Assembly (NCBI GenBank): GCA_919903585.1
Contig: CAKKST010000422.1
Span: 1-28,983 of the forward strand
Length of the DNA stretch: 28,983 nucleotides
Direction of reading: 5' to 3'
From: Nitrospiria bacterium
GTDB lineage: Bacteria > Nitrospirota > CAKKRA01 > 9FT-COMBO-42-15
Of this stretch, positions 15,108 through 23,772 are shown piece after piece. Each line of letters opens with the position of its first letter. The stretch's first letter is position 1. Both the position numbers and the translations under genes were made by a program. The notes below the pieces were generated by a model, which saw only the letters and a program-made list of their open reading frames with translations, ran no database searches and was not told where the DNA came from.

Positions 15108-17483
15108 TTAGAAGAATGTCCCTATTGCAAATTCAAAGGCGCTCTTGCTTTCCCATGAAAACTTTCCGAGCTTATAACCCCATTCAAGCCTCAACGGCCC
15201 TATAGGTGATATCCAGCGGATGCCTGCGCCTACACTGTATCTAAGCCACTGTTTCTGACACTCATACCTGTCAGGGTCAGTAGAGACTTTATAACAAGTG
15301 CCATGATCAGTCAGTCGTTCATAATCACCCCCACTTGATCCATCATTAAATGCCCTTCCTGCATCAAAAAAGGCAACACCTCTTATCTTTGCCTCAGGGA
15401 TTAAGGGGAATGTCAGTTCTATATTGAATAAGAGCTCTTTATCACCACCGATCCTGTTCCCCTGTCCGTCACGCGGACCTGCCTCGCCGTATTTAAAGCC
15501 CCTGAGGGAGTAAATCCCTCCAGTGTAATATCTTTCATAGTTCGGAAGCTCCTTGCCTGAATGGCCTTTTGCATAGCTTAGCTTTGTGCGGAACATAATA
15601 GCGCTGTCCAGTATAAGCGGGAAGACCCAGCTTGAAGTGCCGGTAGCCTTATAAAAGGCATTATCGCCGCCAAGGAATCCGCCTGCATATTCATAATAGA
15701 TGCTATTAGTTGAGCCCTCCCTCGGGTCAAGATAATTATCCCTTGAATCGCGGCTTAAGCCCAGACCAACACTGCTTGTAAGCTTCTTTTTGCAGCTATT
15801 ATATGGATATTCAATGTTTGAAATTGCGGCATAATTGGGATCGCAGTCTGTCTTAGCAGTATCAGGTGCAATCCTGTCAATATCATAAATTTGCACCCGC
15901 TCCAGATTATAGCTTATGCTCCCGCTTACATACTCTGTAAATGACCTGCCAAGGGTAACATTTCCACCTATGCTACCTTTTTTATAGCTGTCATAGGAGC
16001 GGTCATTTTTAAATAGATTCAACCCTAAAGACATGGGTTCATCAAAGAGCCATGGCTCTCTGAAACTAAGTGCGTAATTTGTCTTTCTCTTCCCAAACTC
16101 ACCCTTTGCCTTTGCAAGTATTCCTGTACCAAAAACATTCCCCTGCGATATCTCCACCATTCCAATCATATGGTCAACAGAATTGTATCCAGCGCCAAAA
16201 CTCAGGGCGCCTGTCGGCTTTTCTTTTACCCGAACATCAAGGTCAACCATATTTTCTTCTATCTGCCGAGGGAGTATCTCAATTGTTTCAAAAAAGTTAA
16301 GATTATTCAGCCTCTGATAGCTCCTTTTCAAGACCTTTGTGTCTATAATCTCCTGCTCATCAAGCCTTATCTCCCTCCTAATAACCTTATCCTTTGTAAC
16401 ATCATTGCCAAAGATGTTTATCTTGTTTACCTTTACCTTGTCCCTTTCAGTTACATTCAGGGTTATATTCACAAGCTTTGTATTCTTATCAGGGTCTATA
16501 GCAGGTATTACATTGGCAAAGGCATATCCCTTCTCGCCATATTTTTCAACTATTGCAATAATATCCTCTCTTAAAAGATTCCTTTTGAAGATTGTCTTCT
16601 CCTCTATCTTAAGGCCCTTTCTTAGTTCCTTTTCTGTAAACACAGTATTGCCCTTAATACTGACCTTGTTTATCTTGAATCTGTTACCCTCAATAATGGG
16701 ATATATGAGAATTATGGATTTTTTATCTTTAGAAACCTCCACCCTCGACTCACCCACCTGCACCTCAATATATCCATTATTTGCATATAGCTCCTCAATG
16801 CGCTCTATATCATTCCTTGCCTCTTCCTTTTTATATCTCCCTGTTGAATCAAGCCATGAAAATATCCACCATCTCTTTGTCTTCAGTTGTCTTCTTATTT
16901 TAAAACTGCTATAGGCCTTGTTGCCCTCAAACCTTACATCAGCCATCTTTACCTTCTTGCCCTCTTCTATATAAAAGATAATGGATATGCGGTCTGCTGT
17001 TGTTGTCTTTAAGACAGGTATAACAGCGGCATAGTAATATCCCTCATCTTCATAGTATTTTTTTATCTTATCAACATTGTCTTTTATTATCTGCTGGTCA
17101 ACAATAGTATTAGGCTTTATAGTAATTTTTTCTTTCAGCTTCTCAGTGGTGAGCGCATCATTCCCTTCAAAGCTAACACTTTCTATATATTGCTTCTCTG
17201 TCACAATAAAAATAATCTTTATGCCGCCCTCAAAGCCCTCTGTCTCTACCTTTACATCCGTAAAATAACCCATCTGAAAGAGGGACTTTATATCCTCTTT
17301 GAGTGAAGAAGGCGAAAAGGTATCGCCATCTTTCATCTTTATCTTTGACCTGATAGTAGAGGCGCTTATCCTCTTATTGCCTTTTATCTCAATTAATTTA
17401 ATCCTTATCTCCTCGCCAAAGGCCGTGCTGTTAAAAGAGTAAAACAGAATTAGACAGAATACCAGAATTATATTTTTTGTCAT
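15108..17483 (-). CDS. bamA: Outer membrane protein assembly factor BamA (Omp85)
   Basis: 791 residues from ATG 17483. BamA is the core of the beta-barrel assembly machine. A signal peptide (MTKNIILVFCLILFYSF...) is followed by five POTRA domains (about 25-420) and a 16-strand barrel. The Omp85 loop-6 motif is SLRGFKYGEAGPRDG; the protein ends in Phe (FAIGTFF), the usual C-terminal signal of outer-membrane barrels. An upstream in-frame start at 17552 would add 23 residues before the signal peptide and lies across a promoter, so it is rejected. The gene heads the lipid A operon, so LPS and barrel assembly are co-transcribed. No lipoprotein Bam partner is present in the window. Confidence 0.96.
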   Translation of the reverse strand: MTKNIILVFCLILFYSFNSTAFGEEIRIKLIEIKGNKRISASTIRSKIKMKDGDTFSPSSLKEDIKSLFQMGYFTDVKVETEGFEGGIKIIFIVTEKQYIESVSFEGNDALTTEKLKEKITIKPNTIVDQQIIKDNVDKIKKYYEDEGYYYAAVIPVLKTTTADRISIIFYIEEGKKVKMADVRFEGNKAYSSFKIRRQLKTKRWWIFSWLDSTGRYKKEEARNDIERIEELYANNGYIEVQVGESRVEVSKDKKSIILIYPIIEGNRFKINKVSIKGNTVFTEKELRKGLKIEEKTIFKRNLLREDIIAIVEKYGEKGYAFANVIPAIDPDKNTKLVNITLNVTERDKVKVNKINIFGNDVTKDKVIRREIRLDEQEIIDTKVLKRSYQRLNNLNFFETIEILPRQIEENMVDLDVRVKEKPTGALSFGAGYNSVDHMIGMVEISQGNVFGTGILAKAKGEFGKRKTNYALSFREPWLFDEPMSLGLNLFKNDRSYDSYKKGSIGGNVTLGRSFTEYVSGSISYNLERVQIYDIDRIAPDTAKTDCDPNYAAISNIEYPYNSCKKKLTSSVGLGLSRDSRDNYLDPREGSTNSIYYEYAGGFLGGDNAFYKATGTSSWVFPLILDSAIMFRTKLSYAKGHSGKELPNYERYYTGGIYSLRGFKYGEAGPRDGQGNRIGGDKELLFNIELTFPLIPEAKIRGVAFFDAGRAFNDGSSGGDYERLTDHGTCYKVSTDPDRYECQKQWLRYSVGAGIRWISPIGPLRLEWGYKLGKFSWESKSAFEFAIGTFF

Positions 17484-17520
17484 TAATATCAGATGCCTTT
17501 CATAGTATAAATAATTCAGA

Positions 17521-17549
17521 AATATAACATTTTTGATAATTATTGTAAA
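17521..17549 (-). promoter_or_regulatory. Sigma-70 promoter of the bamA-lipid A operon
   Basis: Minus strand: -35 TTTACA (17544-17549), a 17-base spacer, -10 TATATT (17521-17526), one mismatch in each box. Transcription would begin near 17514, leaving a leader of about 30 bases with an AAGG-type ribosome site before ATG 17483. It could drive everything down to waaC. Confidence 0.7.
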
Positions 17550-17597
17550 CAAAAAAGAAAGGAAAATATGGTTTTTATGTCATTCCCACAAAACTTG

Positions 17598-17620
17598 TCC
17601 CTGCAGGTAGTAAGCAGGGA
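17598..17620. other. Small hairpin in the mtaB-bamA gap
   Basis: tccctgc (17598-17604) pairs perfectly with gcaggga (17614-17620) around a 9-base loop. It lies between the mtaB stop and the bamA promoter. There is no run of T after it on the minus strand, so it is at best a weak or Rho-dependent end point. Confidence 0.35.
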
Positions 17621-17666
17621 TAGGTAATAGGGGTATTCTCTTAGGTTTCGGTATTTTTAAAACAAA

Positions 17667-18977
17667 TCAATTCTCTTTTATCTCACCAATCAACTGACCA
17701 GCATTATCTATTTTCACAATCCTTATGAATATAATCCTGTTTTTAAAATCCATTCCTTCATCCTTTATCAATACCCTCAGATAGTTCCCTGTAATGCCCT
17801 TGAGCATACCTGTTTTTTTGTCTCTTTCGCCTTCAATGAGTGTGTCTAATACCTTGTTAATATAACCCTCTTTGAAGGCTGTCGTCTTTCTCTTACCTAT
17901 TTCAATTAATTTCCTACTCCGCTCTTTTTTTACTTGTTCTGAAACCTGATCCTTAAAATTAAATGCCTCTGTGCCACGCCTTTTGGAATAGGTGAATACA
18001 TGGAGATATGTAAATGGAAGCTCTTCTATCATCCTTACACTATTTTCATAGGCAGTATCATCCTCTCCGGGAAGGCCCACAATTATATCTGTGCCAAGGC
18101 CGATATCAGGTATCCTGTCTTTAATCTTCAAAACAAGATTTTTAAAATATGCGGAATCATACTTCCTCTTCATCTTAGATAAAATTGTATCATCCCCGCT
18201 CTGCAAAGGCAGATGTAGATGTTTGCAGATTCTATGTTCAGAGGCAACAAGGTCAATTAGCTCATCAGTGACATCCTCAGGCTCTATAGAGCTTATTCTG
18301 ATTCTTTGTATTTCTGTCACTTCAAGTATCTCTTTAACAAGGCTTGAGAGGCTCATCTGCGGTGTCAGATCTATTCCATAGGAACCCAAGTTCACGCCTG
18401 ATAAGACAACCTCTTTGTATCCTGAATCAACAAAATTTATTATCTGTGCAATTACCCACTCTGGTCTTGCGCTCCTTGCCTTGCCACGGACATAAGGAAC
18501 AATGCAGAAGGCACAATAGGAGCTGCATCCGTCATGAACCTTTAAGACAGCCCTTGTCCTGTTTGGAAAGGTTTTTATATCTGAATGAACAAAGGTCTCA
18601 TCTGAATTTAGTTTATCAACATAAATCTTTGGCGCTGATTCCTTCTCTATAATCTGTAAATACTTTTTGAGCTCAAGTTTTTCCTGATTGCCGAGTATAA
18701 GGTCAACCCCTTTTATTGACATGAATACATCGGGATTACTCTGCGGATAGCAGCCTGCTACAATTATCTTTGCCTTTTCATTCTTATTTATTGCCCTGCG
18801 TACAAGCTGCCTTGACTGATAGTCGCTTTTTGCTGTTACAGTGCATGTATTTATTACATACACATCTGCTATATCATCAAAAGAAACAACCTGAAACCCC
18901 TCCCTTAGTGACTCCTTCATTAGGGCTGAATCATACTGATTTATCTTGCAGCCGAGTGTGGAAAAGGCAATTTTCAT
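17667..18977 (-). CDS. mtaB: tRNA threonylcarbamoyladenosine C2-methylthiotransferase MtaB
   Basis: 436 residues. MtaB converts t6A37 to ms2t6A37 in tRNAs reading ANN codons, using two [4Fe-4S] clusters. The UPF0004 cluster cysteines are Cys10 (STLGCKINQYDS), Cys45 (NTCTVT) and Cys76 (AGCYPQ). The radical-SAM motif is CSSYCAFC with Cys151, Cys155 and Cys158. A C-terminal TRAM-like segment (about 375-436) follows. The TLGCKINQYDS wording marks the MtaB branch; the MiaB branch reads TWGCQMNEHDS, as in the neighbour two genes upstream. Overlaps the VanZ-family gene by 4 bases. Confidence 0.93.
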   Translation of the reverse strand: MKIAFSTLGCKINQYDSALMKESLREGFQVVSFDDIADVYVINTCTVTAKSDYQSRQLVRRAINKNEKAKIIVAGCYPQSNPDVFMSIKGVDLILGNQEKLELKKYLQIIEKESAPKIYVDKLNSDETFVHSDIKTFPNRTRAVLKVHDGCSSYCAFCIVPYVRGKARSARPEWVIAQIINFVDSGYKEVVLSGVNLGSYGIDLTPQMSLSSLVKEILEVTEIQRIRISSIEPEDVTDELIDLVASEHRICKHLHLPLQSGDDTILSKMKRKYDSAYFKNLVLKIKDRIPDIGLGTDIIVGLPGEDDTAYENSVRMIEELPFTYLHVFTYSKRRGTEAFNFKDQVSEQVKKERSRKLIEIGKRKTTAFKEGYINKVLDTLIEGERDKKTGMLKGITGNYLRVLIKDEGMDFKNRIIFIRIVKIDNAGQLIGEIKEN

Positions 18978-19360
18978 CTTAACTCACCTTTCACATCTTT
19001 TATATATAAAATTATCTGCGATATAACAGCGCCAATGCCATCAGCAAAGATATCATCCATACTTGCATAACGGCCTGGCACAAAGGACTGATGAAATTCG
19101 TCAGTTATTGCATAAACTATGGAAATAAAGATCGCTATTATCGGCACATACCTCTTTACGCTATTTTTAAATGTAAAAAAAAACGCCCTGTTGAGCAGGA
19201 GGCATAATACTGAATAAACCACTATATGGATAACCTTATCGGAATTCTTAAACAAATAGAACCTATCTGTCTGGGAACCAGAGAGGGAGGAGAGAAAAAA
19301 GATTAATAATGCATAGGTAATCGCTGCCGCCCAGTAGAATATCTTTTTATTTTTAATCAC
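18974..19360 (-). CDS. VanZ-family integral membrane protein
   Basis: 128 residues with about four membrane segments (8-24, 42-60, 70-86, 106-120). The motif TDEFHQSFVPGRYASMDDIFADGIGA is the hallmark of the VanZ family, whose founding member gives low-level teicoplanin resistance; the general function is unknown. It is wedged between miaB (8-base overlap) and mtaB (4-base overlap), so it is co-translated with two tRNA-modifying enzymes. That context gives no clear role; an envelope function is likely from its membrane nature. Confidence 0.85.
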   Translation of the reverse strand: MIKNKKIFYWAAAITYALLIFFLSSLSGSQTDRFYLFKNSDKVIHIVVYSVLCLLLNRAFFFTFKNSVKRYVPIIAIFISIVYAITDEFHQSFVPGRYASMDDIFADGIGAVISQIILYIKDVKGELR

Positions 19361-20657
19361 TGATCATACCTTCTAAGTTAGAGAGATTTGCATTTGTAAT
19401 CTTTACATCAACAAACCTCCAAATGAATTTCTCATGGCCTCTAAAATTCACCACCCTGTTTGTCTCTGTCCTTCCAGTTAAACGGCCATTGTCAGACTTA
19501 CTTTTGCCTTCAACTAAAACTTCAACAGTCTTCCCAATATGTTCTCTATTTTTTCTGGTAGTAATCCCAGACTGAAGCTCCATGGCCTGTGACAGCCTCT
19601 CCTCTTTTAAACCTTTTGAAAGATGTCCATCAAATCTATCTGCAGCGGTATTCGGCCTCTTTGAGTATTTGAATGCAAATACATTGTCATACTCTATCTC
19701 TCTTGAGGCATCCATTGTCATCTTAAAGTCATCATCTGTCTCGCTTGGGAAACCTACAATAATATCTGTAGTAATACTGATTTCTGGAAACCTCATCCTT
19801 ATCTTATCTATCTTCTTTTTATATTCGGAATAGGTATATCCCCTGTTCATTTTTTGTAAAATTCTATCTGAACCTGACTGCAAAGGCAGATGAATGTGAT
19901 TGCATACCTTTGGAAGTTCTGCCATTGAATCTATCAATTTATCAGATATGTCCTTAGGATGAGAGGTCATAAACCTTATCCTTTCAATCCCATTAACAGG
20001 ATGAAGATAATGGAGTAAATCTGAAAAATCCATTCCACTATTATAACAATAGGAATTTACATTCTGGCCAAGGAGTGTAATTTCTTTATAGCCCATGTCT
20101 GCAAGCCCCTGAACCTCTTTTAGAATCCCCTCCTTAGGCCTGCTCTCCTCCCGACCCCTTGTATAAGGCACAACACAATAGGAGCAGAAGTTATTACAGC
20201 CGTACATTATGGTTACCAATGCCTTTATACCCTGATTTCTTAGTGTCGGATATAAAATTGTGTTTATTTCTTGTTCAGGCACATTAACAAGATGCTTATT
20301 CTTTTCTGAGAGGCCGTCAAGAAGTTTAGGTATTTCATGAATACTCCTCGTCCCAAAGACAATATCAACACCCTTTGCCCTTTTTATTATCTCCTCACCC
20401 TTCTGCTGGGCAATGCAGCCGCCAACACCTATCACAAGATTGGGATTATCTTTCTTTAAGCCCCTCAGCCTTCCAACCTCGCTAAAGAACTTATGCTCAG
20501 CCTTCTCCCTGATACTGCATGTATTAAGAATGATGAGATTGGCCTCTTTAATATCTTCTGTCATCTGATAGCCCTTCTCTGAAAGGATGCCGGCAATCCT
20601 CTCAGAGTCATGCTCATTCATCTGACAGCCCCATGTTTTAATATGTATTTTTCGCAT
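19353..20657 (-). CDS. miaB: tRNA-2-methylthio-N6-dimethylallyladenosine synthase MiaB
   Basis: 434 residues. MiaB adds the 2-methylthio group to i6A37 of tRNAs reading UNN codons. Auxiliary-cluster cysteines are Cys11 (TWGCQMNEHDS), Cys47 (NTCSIREKAE) and Cys81 (GGCIAQQ). The radical-SAM motif CNNFCSYC has Cys154, Cys158 and Cys161, followed by VPYTRGREESR. The TRAM domain that binds tRNA is at about 370-434. It is the first gene of the miaB-vanZ-mtaB unit; the upstream gap (20658-20790) is AT-rich and has only a weak candidate -10 (TATACT), so I do not call a promoter. Confidence 0.95.
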   Translation of the reverse strand: MRKIHIKTWGCQMNEHDSERIAGILSEKGYQMTEDIKEANLIILNTCSIREKAEHKFFSEVGRLRGLKKDNPNLVIGVGGCIAQQKGEEIIKRAKGVDIVFGTRSIHEIPKLLDGLSEKNKHLVNVPEQEINTILYPTLRNQGIKALVTIMYGCNNFCSYCVVPYTRGREESRPKEGILKEVQGLADMGYKEITLLGQNVNSYCYNSGMDFSDLLHYLHPVNGIERIRFMTSHPKDISDKLIDSMAELPKVCNHIHLPLQSGSDRILQKMNRGYTYSEYKKKIDKIRMRFPEISITTDIIVGFPSETDDDFKMTMDASREIEYDNVFAFKYSKRPNTAADRFDGHLSKGLKEERLSQAMELQSGITTRKNREHIGKTVEVLVEGKSKSDNGRLTGRTETNRVVNFRGHEKFIWRFVDVKITNANLSNLEGMISD

Positions 20658-20795
20658 ATTTCCTATAAGTTTTTTTTAATTTTAAAATAGTATATCTTAA
20701 AAGGGGATAAGAGAAAAGGGAAAAATGAAGGCTGCGGATAGGGAACAACTTGAACTCTTGGCTAAAAAATTTGGACATTTAAAAAAAACTAAAAA

Positions 20796-20845
20796 GACGG
20801 CTCACGTCGCCTAAGGGGGCTTCGTCTGTGCCGCCCCGTTAGGCG
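20796..20845 (-). terminator. Intrinsic terminator at the end of the tRNA-Pro to cls unit
   Basis: Just after the cls stop on the minus strand, arms 20834-20845 and 20808-20819 pair (11 of 12, cgcctaa plus gggg). A second small stem GACG/CGTC (20796-20808) follows and is trailed by TTTTT (20791-20795) and, after a short break, by eight more T. The double stem plus T-run fits Rho-independent termination before miaB. The remaining 20658-20790 stretch is AT-rich leader. Confidence 0.65.
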
Positions 20846-20885
20846 AAATTACACTTTGTTTGAACGGCTAAAACATCAAAGGTCT

Positions 20886-22064
20886 TTACAGCCTCCTTCT
20901 GAATATCGCAAAAAGGCGCTCCAGCATCCTTGCTGAATATGGCCTATTTGACCATTCCTCTATATCCAATTTTATTGAGCTCCTTAAATCCTCATAAAAG
21001 ACCTCCTCCATCTGCCTTCCAAATCCATTGTCAAGAATACCAACATTACCCTCGTCATTTCTCCTTAATGATTGAAAATCCAGATTTGCAGAGCCCACAA
21101 TGCTAAAGCAGCAGTCAAAAAGAAAGGTCTTTGCATGGAGTATCTCTCCTTCATAGTTATAAATCTCAACTCCTGCCTTAAGAAGCCGGCTAAAGAATGC
21201 CCTGCCAGCATAGTATGCCGCAAGAACATCACTTTTTCCCGGAACAAGGAGACTTACCTTCACACCCCTTTTTACTGCCTCCTCAAGGCTTCTTAACATC
21301 ATCCTGCTCGGCACAAAATACGCAGTGGTAAGGTAGATGCTCTCCCTTGCAGAGTTGATACTGTAATAAAGCAGTTTTCTCATCCTCTTTCTGCCTTTGG
21401 ATGAGCTTGCAAAGATAGGAATAATGGGCAACCCTTCTGAAAAGACCTCTGCCTTACATTCCCAATGCAGCTCCCCGCCTCCCCATGCTGCCCAGCTCTT
21501 TTTGAATAGTTCAAGAAGCGCTGCAACCACAGGCCCTTTTACAAGCACGGCTGTATCCCTCCATGCCTTTCTCCTCCTGCGGAATTTAAAGCCGCGGTAC
21601 TCATTTGCTATGTTCAGGCCTCCTGTAAAGGCATTAACACCATCAACTATGATAAGCTTTTTGTGATCACGGATAAGATAATCAAATGGCGCTGCCCATT
21701 TAAATGGCCGCGAGGCACGGAGCTCTACCCCAGCCTCTTTTAATTCTGACCAGAAGGATTTTGTTGTTGTAAAGGAGCCAAAATGGTCATAAAGCAGATA
21801 TACCTTCACGCCTTCCTTTGCCTTTTGTTTTATCAGATTGCCTAATTCTATGCCTGTCTCATCATCCCTGAAGATATAAAATTCTATGCAGACAAAGGTT
21901 TTTGCCTCAGCTACAGCATTAAAGATCGCATCAAAGGCATCCTGCCCCTTCCAGAGAAGCTTTACCCTGTTGCCGTCAGTAAAGCCTGCGTCAACAAGCC
22001 CTTCCAAGACAGGACGCTCAAAGCTGGCTTTTGGTGAGATTATTTTTTTTTCTGCGGAAGTCAT
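20886..22064 (-). CDS. Phospholipase D-family cardiolipin synthase-like protein (ClsB type)
   Basis: 392 residues from ATG 22064. Two HKD motifs define a phospholipase D-type transferase: HKKLIIVDG with downstream GGLNIANEYRG, and HAKTFLFD with GSANLDFQSLRRNDE. Such enzymes make cardiolipin from phosphatidylglycerol (or phosphatidylethanolamine) at the membrane. There are no N-terminal membrane segments, unlike ClsA, so it resembles ClsB. A longer frame from 22118 would start inside the tRNA-Arg gene and is rejected. It starts 20 bases after the tRNA 3' end, so it is probably expressed by read-through of the same transcript. Phosphatidylserine synthase-like or nuclease activity cannot be excluded. 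Confidence 0.85.
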   Translation of the reverse strand: MTSAEKKIISPKASFERPVLEGLVDAGFTDGNRVKLLWKGQDAFDAIFNAVAEAKTFVCIEFYIFRDDETGIELGNLIKQKAKEGVKVYLLYDHFGSFTTTKSFWSELKEAGVELRASRPFKWAAPFDYLIRDHKKLIIVDGVNAFTGGLNIANEYRGFKFRRRRKAWRDTAVLVKGPVVAALLELFKKSWAAWGGGELHWECKAEVFSEGLPIIPIFASSSKGRKRMRKLLYYSINSARESIYLTTAYFVPSRMMLRSLEEAVKRGVKVSLLVPGKSDVLAAYYAGRAFFSRLLKAGVEIYNYEGEILHAKTFLFDCCFSIVGSANLDFQSLRRNDEGNVGILDNGFGRQMEEVFYEDLRSSIKLDIEEWSNRPYSARMLERLFAIFRRRL

Positions 22065-22084
22065 TAAAGACCGGTCTGTTTTAT

Positions 22085-22161
22085 TGGTGCCCCCGACACG
22101 ATTTGAACGTGCGGCCAACAGTTTAGGAAACTGCTGCTCTATCCAACTGAGCTACGGGGGC
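22085..22161 (-). tRNA. tRNA-Arg (CCT)
   Basis: 77 bases with an encoded CCA end (22085-22087). The acceptor stem GCCCCCG (22155-22161) pairs with CGGGGGC (22089-22095); the D arm reads GCTC...GAGC; the anticodon stem GCAGT/ACTGT holds the loop TTCCTAA with anticodon CCT, reading AGG; the T arm has GTTCAAATC. It lies 18 bases after apt and 20 before the cls-like gene, so it is an operon-embedded tRNA needing excision. Confidence 0.95.
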
Positions 22162-22179
22162 ACATTAGAAGAGGTAAAA

Positions 22180-22701
22180 TCAATAGCTGATAAGGGACAG
22201 TATACTCATACCATCCAGCTTATCCCTGCCCTTTAGCCCGGCGAGTTCAATTAAGAATGCTATTCCTACAATTGTGCCTCCGAGCTGTTTCACCAGATCA
22301 ACCGCTGCTGACATTGTCCCGCCTGTTGCCAGAAGGTCATCCACGATAAGCACCCGCTCACCCGGCGAGACGGCATCCTGATGAATGGCAAGTGTATCCG
22401 TGCCATATTCAAGCTCATATTTTGCCTCATATACATCGCTCGGCAGCTTTCCCGGTTTTCTTATAGGAACAAAGCCTGCATTAAGCTGATGGGCAAGGGG
22501 TGCGCCAAAGATAAATCCCCTTGATTCTATACCTACTACCTTATTTATCCCTTCATCCTTGTAAAACGCTGTAAACCTATTTATTACCCTGTTAAAGGAA
22601 TCCTTATCCTTTAATAATGTTGTAATGTCCCTGAATAATATTCCCTCTTTTGGAAAATCAGGTATATCCCTTATCTTTGTCTTTAAATCCATCCCCTGCA
22701 T
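22180..22701 (-). CDS. apt: Adenine phosphoribosyltransferase
   Basis: 173 residues, the usual Apt size. It salvages adenine to AMP with PRPP. The N-terminal DLKTKIRDIPDFPKEGILFRDIT is the Apt signature, and the PRPP motif is VLIVDDLLATGGT (about 117-129). AGFVPIRKPGKLP is the flexible catalytic loop. Two starts (22701 and 22692) are possible; GGGG-rich sequence precedes both. It follows the sigma factor by 9 bases. Confidence 0.96.
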   Translation of the reverse strand: MQGMDLKTKIRDIPDFPKEGILFRDITTLLKDKDSFNRVINRFTAFYKDEGINKVVGIESRGFIFGAPLAHQLNAGFVPIRKPGKLPSDVYEAKYELEYGTDTLAIHQDAVSPGERVLIVDDLLATGGTMSAAVDLVKQLGGTIVGIAFLIELAGLKGRDKLDGMSILSLISY

Positions 22702-22710
22702 CCCCCAATT

Positions 22711-23721
22711 CTATAAAAGTTCTTCAAACTTCACTGATTTCTTATTTGTTATAAATCTCAGTTTTGTCAGCGCTGTTGCCTCTATCTGCCTTACGCGCTC
22801 CCTTGTAATACTAAATTGCCTGCCTATTACCTCAAGTGTCCTCGGCTCGCAGCCATCAAGCCCAAACCGCATTATTATAATCTTCTTCTCTGTCTCCTTA
22901 AGGAGGTCAAGCCACTTGATTATCTCCTCTCTCCTCATAATCCCCTCTGTTGTCTTTACAGGAGACAGAATTGCTGTATCCTCTATTATATCCTTAAGCG
23001 AATTTTCATCCTTATCGCCTATCGGCCTGTCAAGGGAGTAGGTCTTTCTTATTATCTGCCGTATCTTCCTTACCTCCTCAACATCCACCTCCATCCTTTC
23101 AGCGACCTCTTCTACTGATGGCTCCCTTCCCAGATCCTGTATCAGGGGCCCGAGGACAGACATAAAACTATTCACACTCTCTGCAATATGTACAGGCAGA
23201 CGTATTGTCCTTGTCTGATTTATTATTGCACGCTCAATTGACTGCCTTATCCACCATGAGGCATAGGTGCTGAATTTGAATCCTTTTTCATATTTAAATT
23301 TCTCCACTGCCTTCATCAGGCCGAGATTTCCCTCTTCTATTATATCTGCAAAGGGAAGGCCGCGGTTGATATATCTCTTGCCGATATTTACCACAAGTCG
23401 GAGATTTGATTCAATCATCCTCTGCCTTGCCGCTTCATCACCATTTACTATCCTCTTTGCAAGCTCCTGCTCCTCCTCAAATGTCAGCAGAGGCGACTTT
23501 CTAATCTCCTTCAAATAGGAACGGATAGTATCTAAGCCGCCCTCTTCTTCTGCCTCAGTCTCAGCCTCAGCCTTATCCTCATCCTCATCAGTTTCATCTG
23601 CCGATTCAGCAGCAAATGGATGATCAAGCTCTTCAACAACATCTCTTTCCTCTTCTGCATCTTCTTGGGGCAATTCATACTCCAGCGTCTCCTCATGAAT
23701 CTTTTTCTTTTTAGAGATCAT
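22711..23721 (-). CDS. rpoS: RNA polymerase sigma factor, RpoS/RpoD family
   Basis: 336 residues. A very acidic N-terminus (1-63, rich in Glu/Asp) replaces the large region 1.1 of RpoD. Region 1.2 is DTIRSYLKEIRKSPLLTFEEE, region 2 has ESNLRLVVNIGKRYINRGLPF and FSTYASWWIRQSIERAI with the -10-reading NQTRTIRLP, region 3 has EPSVEEVAERM, and region 4.2 has ITRERVRQIEATALTKLR. The length (about 330) and lack of a long non-conserved insert fit RpoS or a secondary group 2 sigma rather than the housekeeping RpoD. The nlpD-rpoS order seen here is the RpoS arrangement of proteobacteria. The ribosome site CAGGAGG is 4-5 bases upstream of the ATG. Alternative: an RpoD-like group 2 factor with another role. 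Confidence 0.88.
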   Translation of the reverse strand: MISKKKKIHEETLEYELPQEDAEEERDVVEELDHPFAAESADETDEDEDKAEAETEAEEEGGLDTIRSYLKEIRKSPLLTFEEEQELAKRIVNGDEAARQRMIESNLRLVVNIGKRYINRGLPFADIIEEGNLGLMKAVEKFKYEKGFKFSTYASWWIRQSIERAIINQTRTIRLPVHIAESVNSFMSVLGPLIQDLGREPSVEEVAERMEVDVEEVRKIRQIIRKTYSLDRPIGDKDENSLKDIIEDTAILSPVKTTEGIMRREEIIKWLDLLKETEKKIIIMRFGLDGCEPRTLEVIGRQFSITRERVRQIEATALTKLRFITNKKSVKFEELL

Positions 23722-23743
23722 ATTGCCTCCTGATTTTATTTAT

Positions 23744-23772
23744 ATTATAACAAAAAAAAAACTAAGGCAAGA
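23744..23772 (-). promoter_or_regulatory. Weak candidate promoter for the sigma factor gene
   Basis: A perfect -10 TATAAT (23744-23749) lies on the minus strand 22 bases before the sigma ATG, preceded by a T10 run. No good -35 stands at 17 bases; TTGCCT at 23765-23770 is at 15. In other bacteria rpoS promoters lie within or after nlpD. Shown as a candidate only. Confidence 0.3.

Noticed and set aside
16339..16914. 191-codon open frame on the plus strand inside bamA
   Set aside because: It is antisense to a clear POTRA region, is rich in Ser/Leu/Phe as expected for the reverse of Lys/Glu-rich coding, and has no family match. The same holds for plus-strand frames opposite msbA, lpxB, lpxI and lpxD.
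17484..17552. Longer N-terminus of BamA
   Set aside because: It would place 23 residues before a good signal peptide and lies across the -35 and -10 boxes.
17598..17620. Intrinsic terminator after mtaB
   Set aside because: The stem is only 7 bp and no T-run follows on the minus strand.
20725..20814. Plus-strand 29-codon frame starting ATG AAG GCT after a G/A-rich stretch
   Set aside because: It overlaps the terminator of the cls unit, matches no family I know and has no clear promoter; its amino acids look like read-through of AT-rich spacer.
20808..20845. Possible integron attC site: GCCTAAG ... GTTAGGC with a stop codon in the left box
   Set aside because: Only 38 bases long against 57 or more for known attC sites, the left box lacks the final C, and there is no integrase or cassette series. 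T-runs on the minus strand make a terminator the simpler reading.
22065..22118. Longer N-terminus of the cls-like protein
   Set aside because: It would start inside the tRNA-Arg gene and adds residues with no match to the family.
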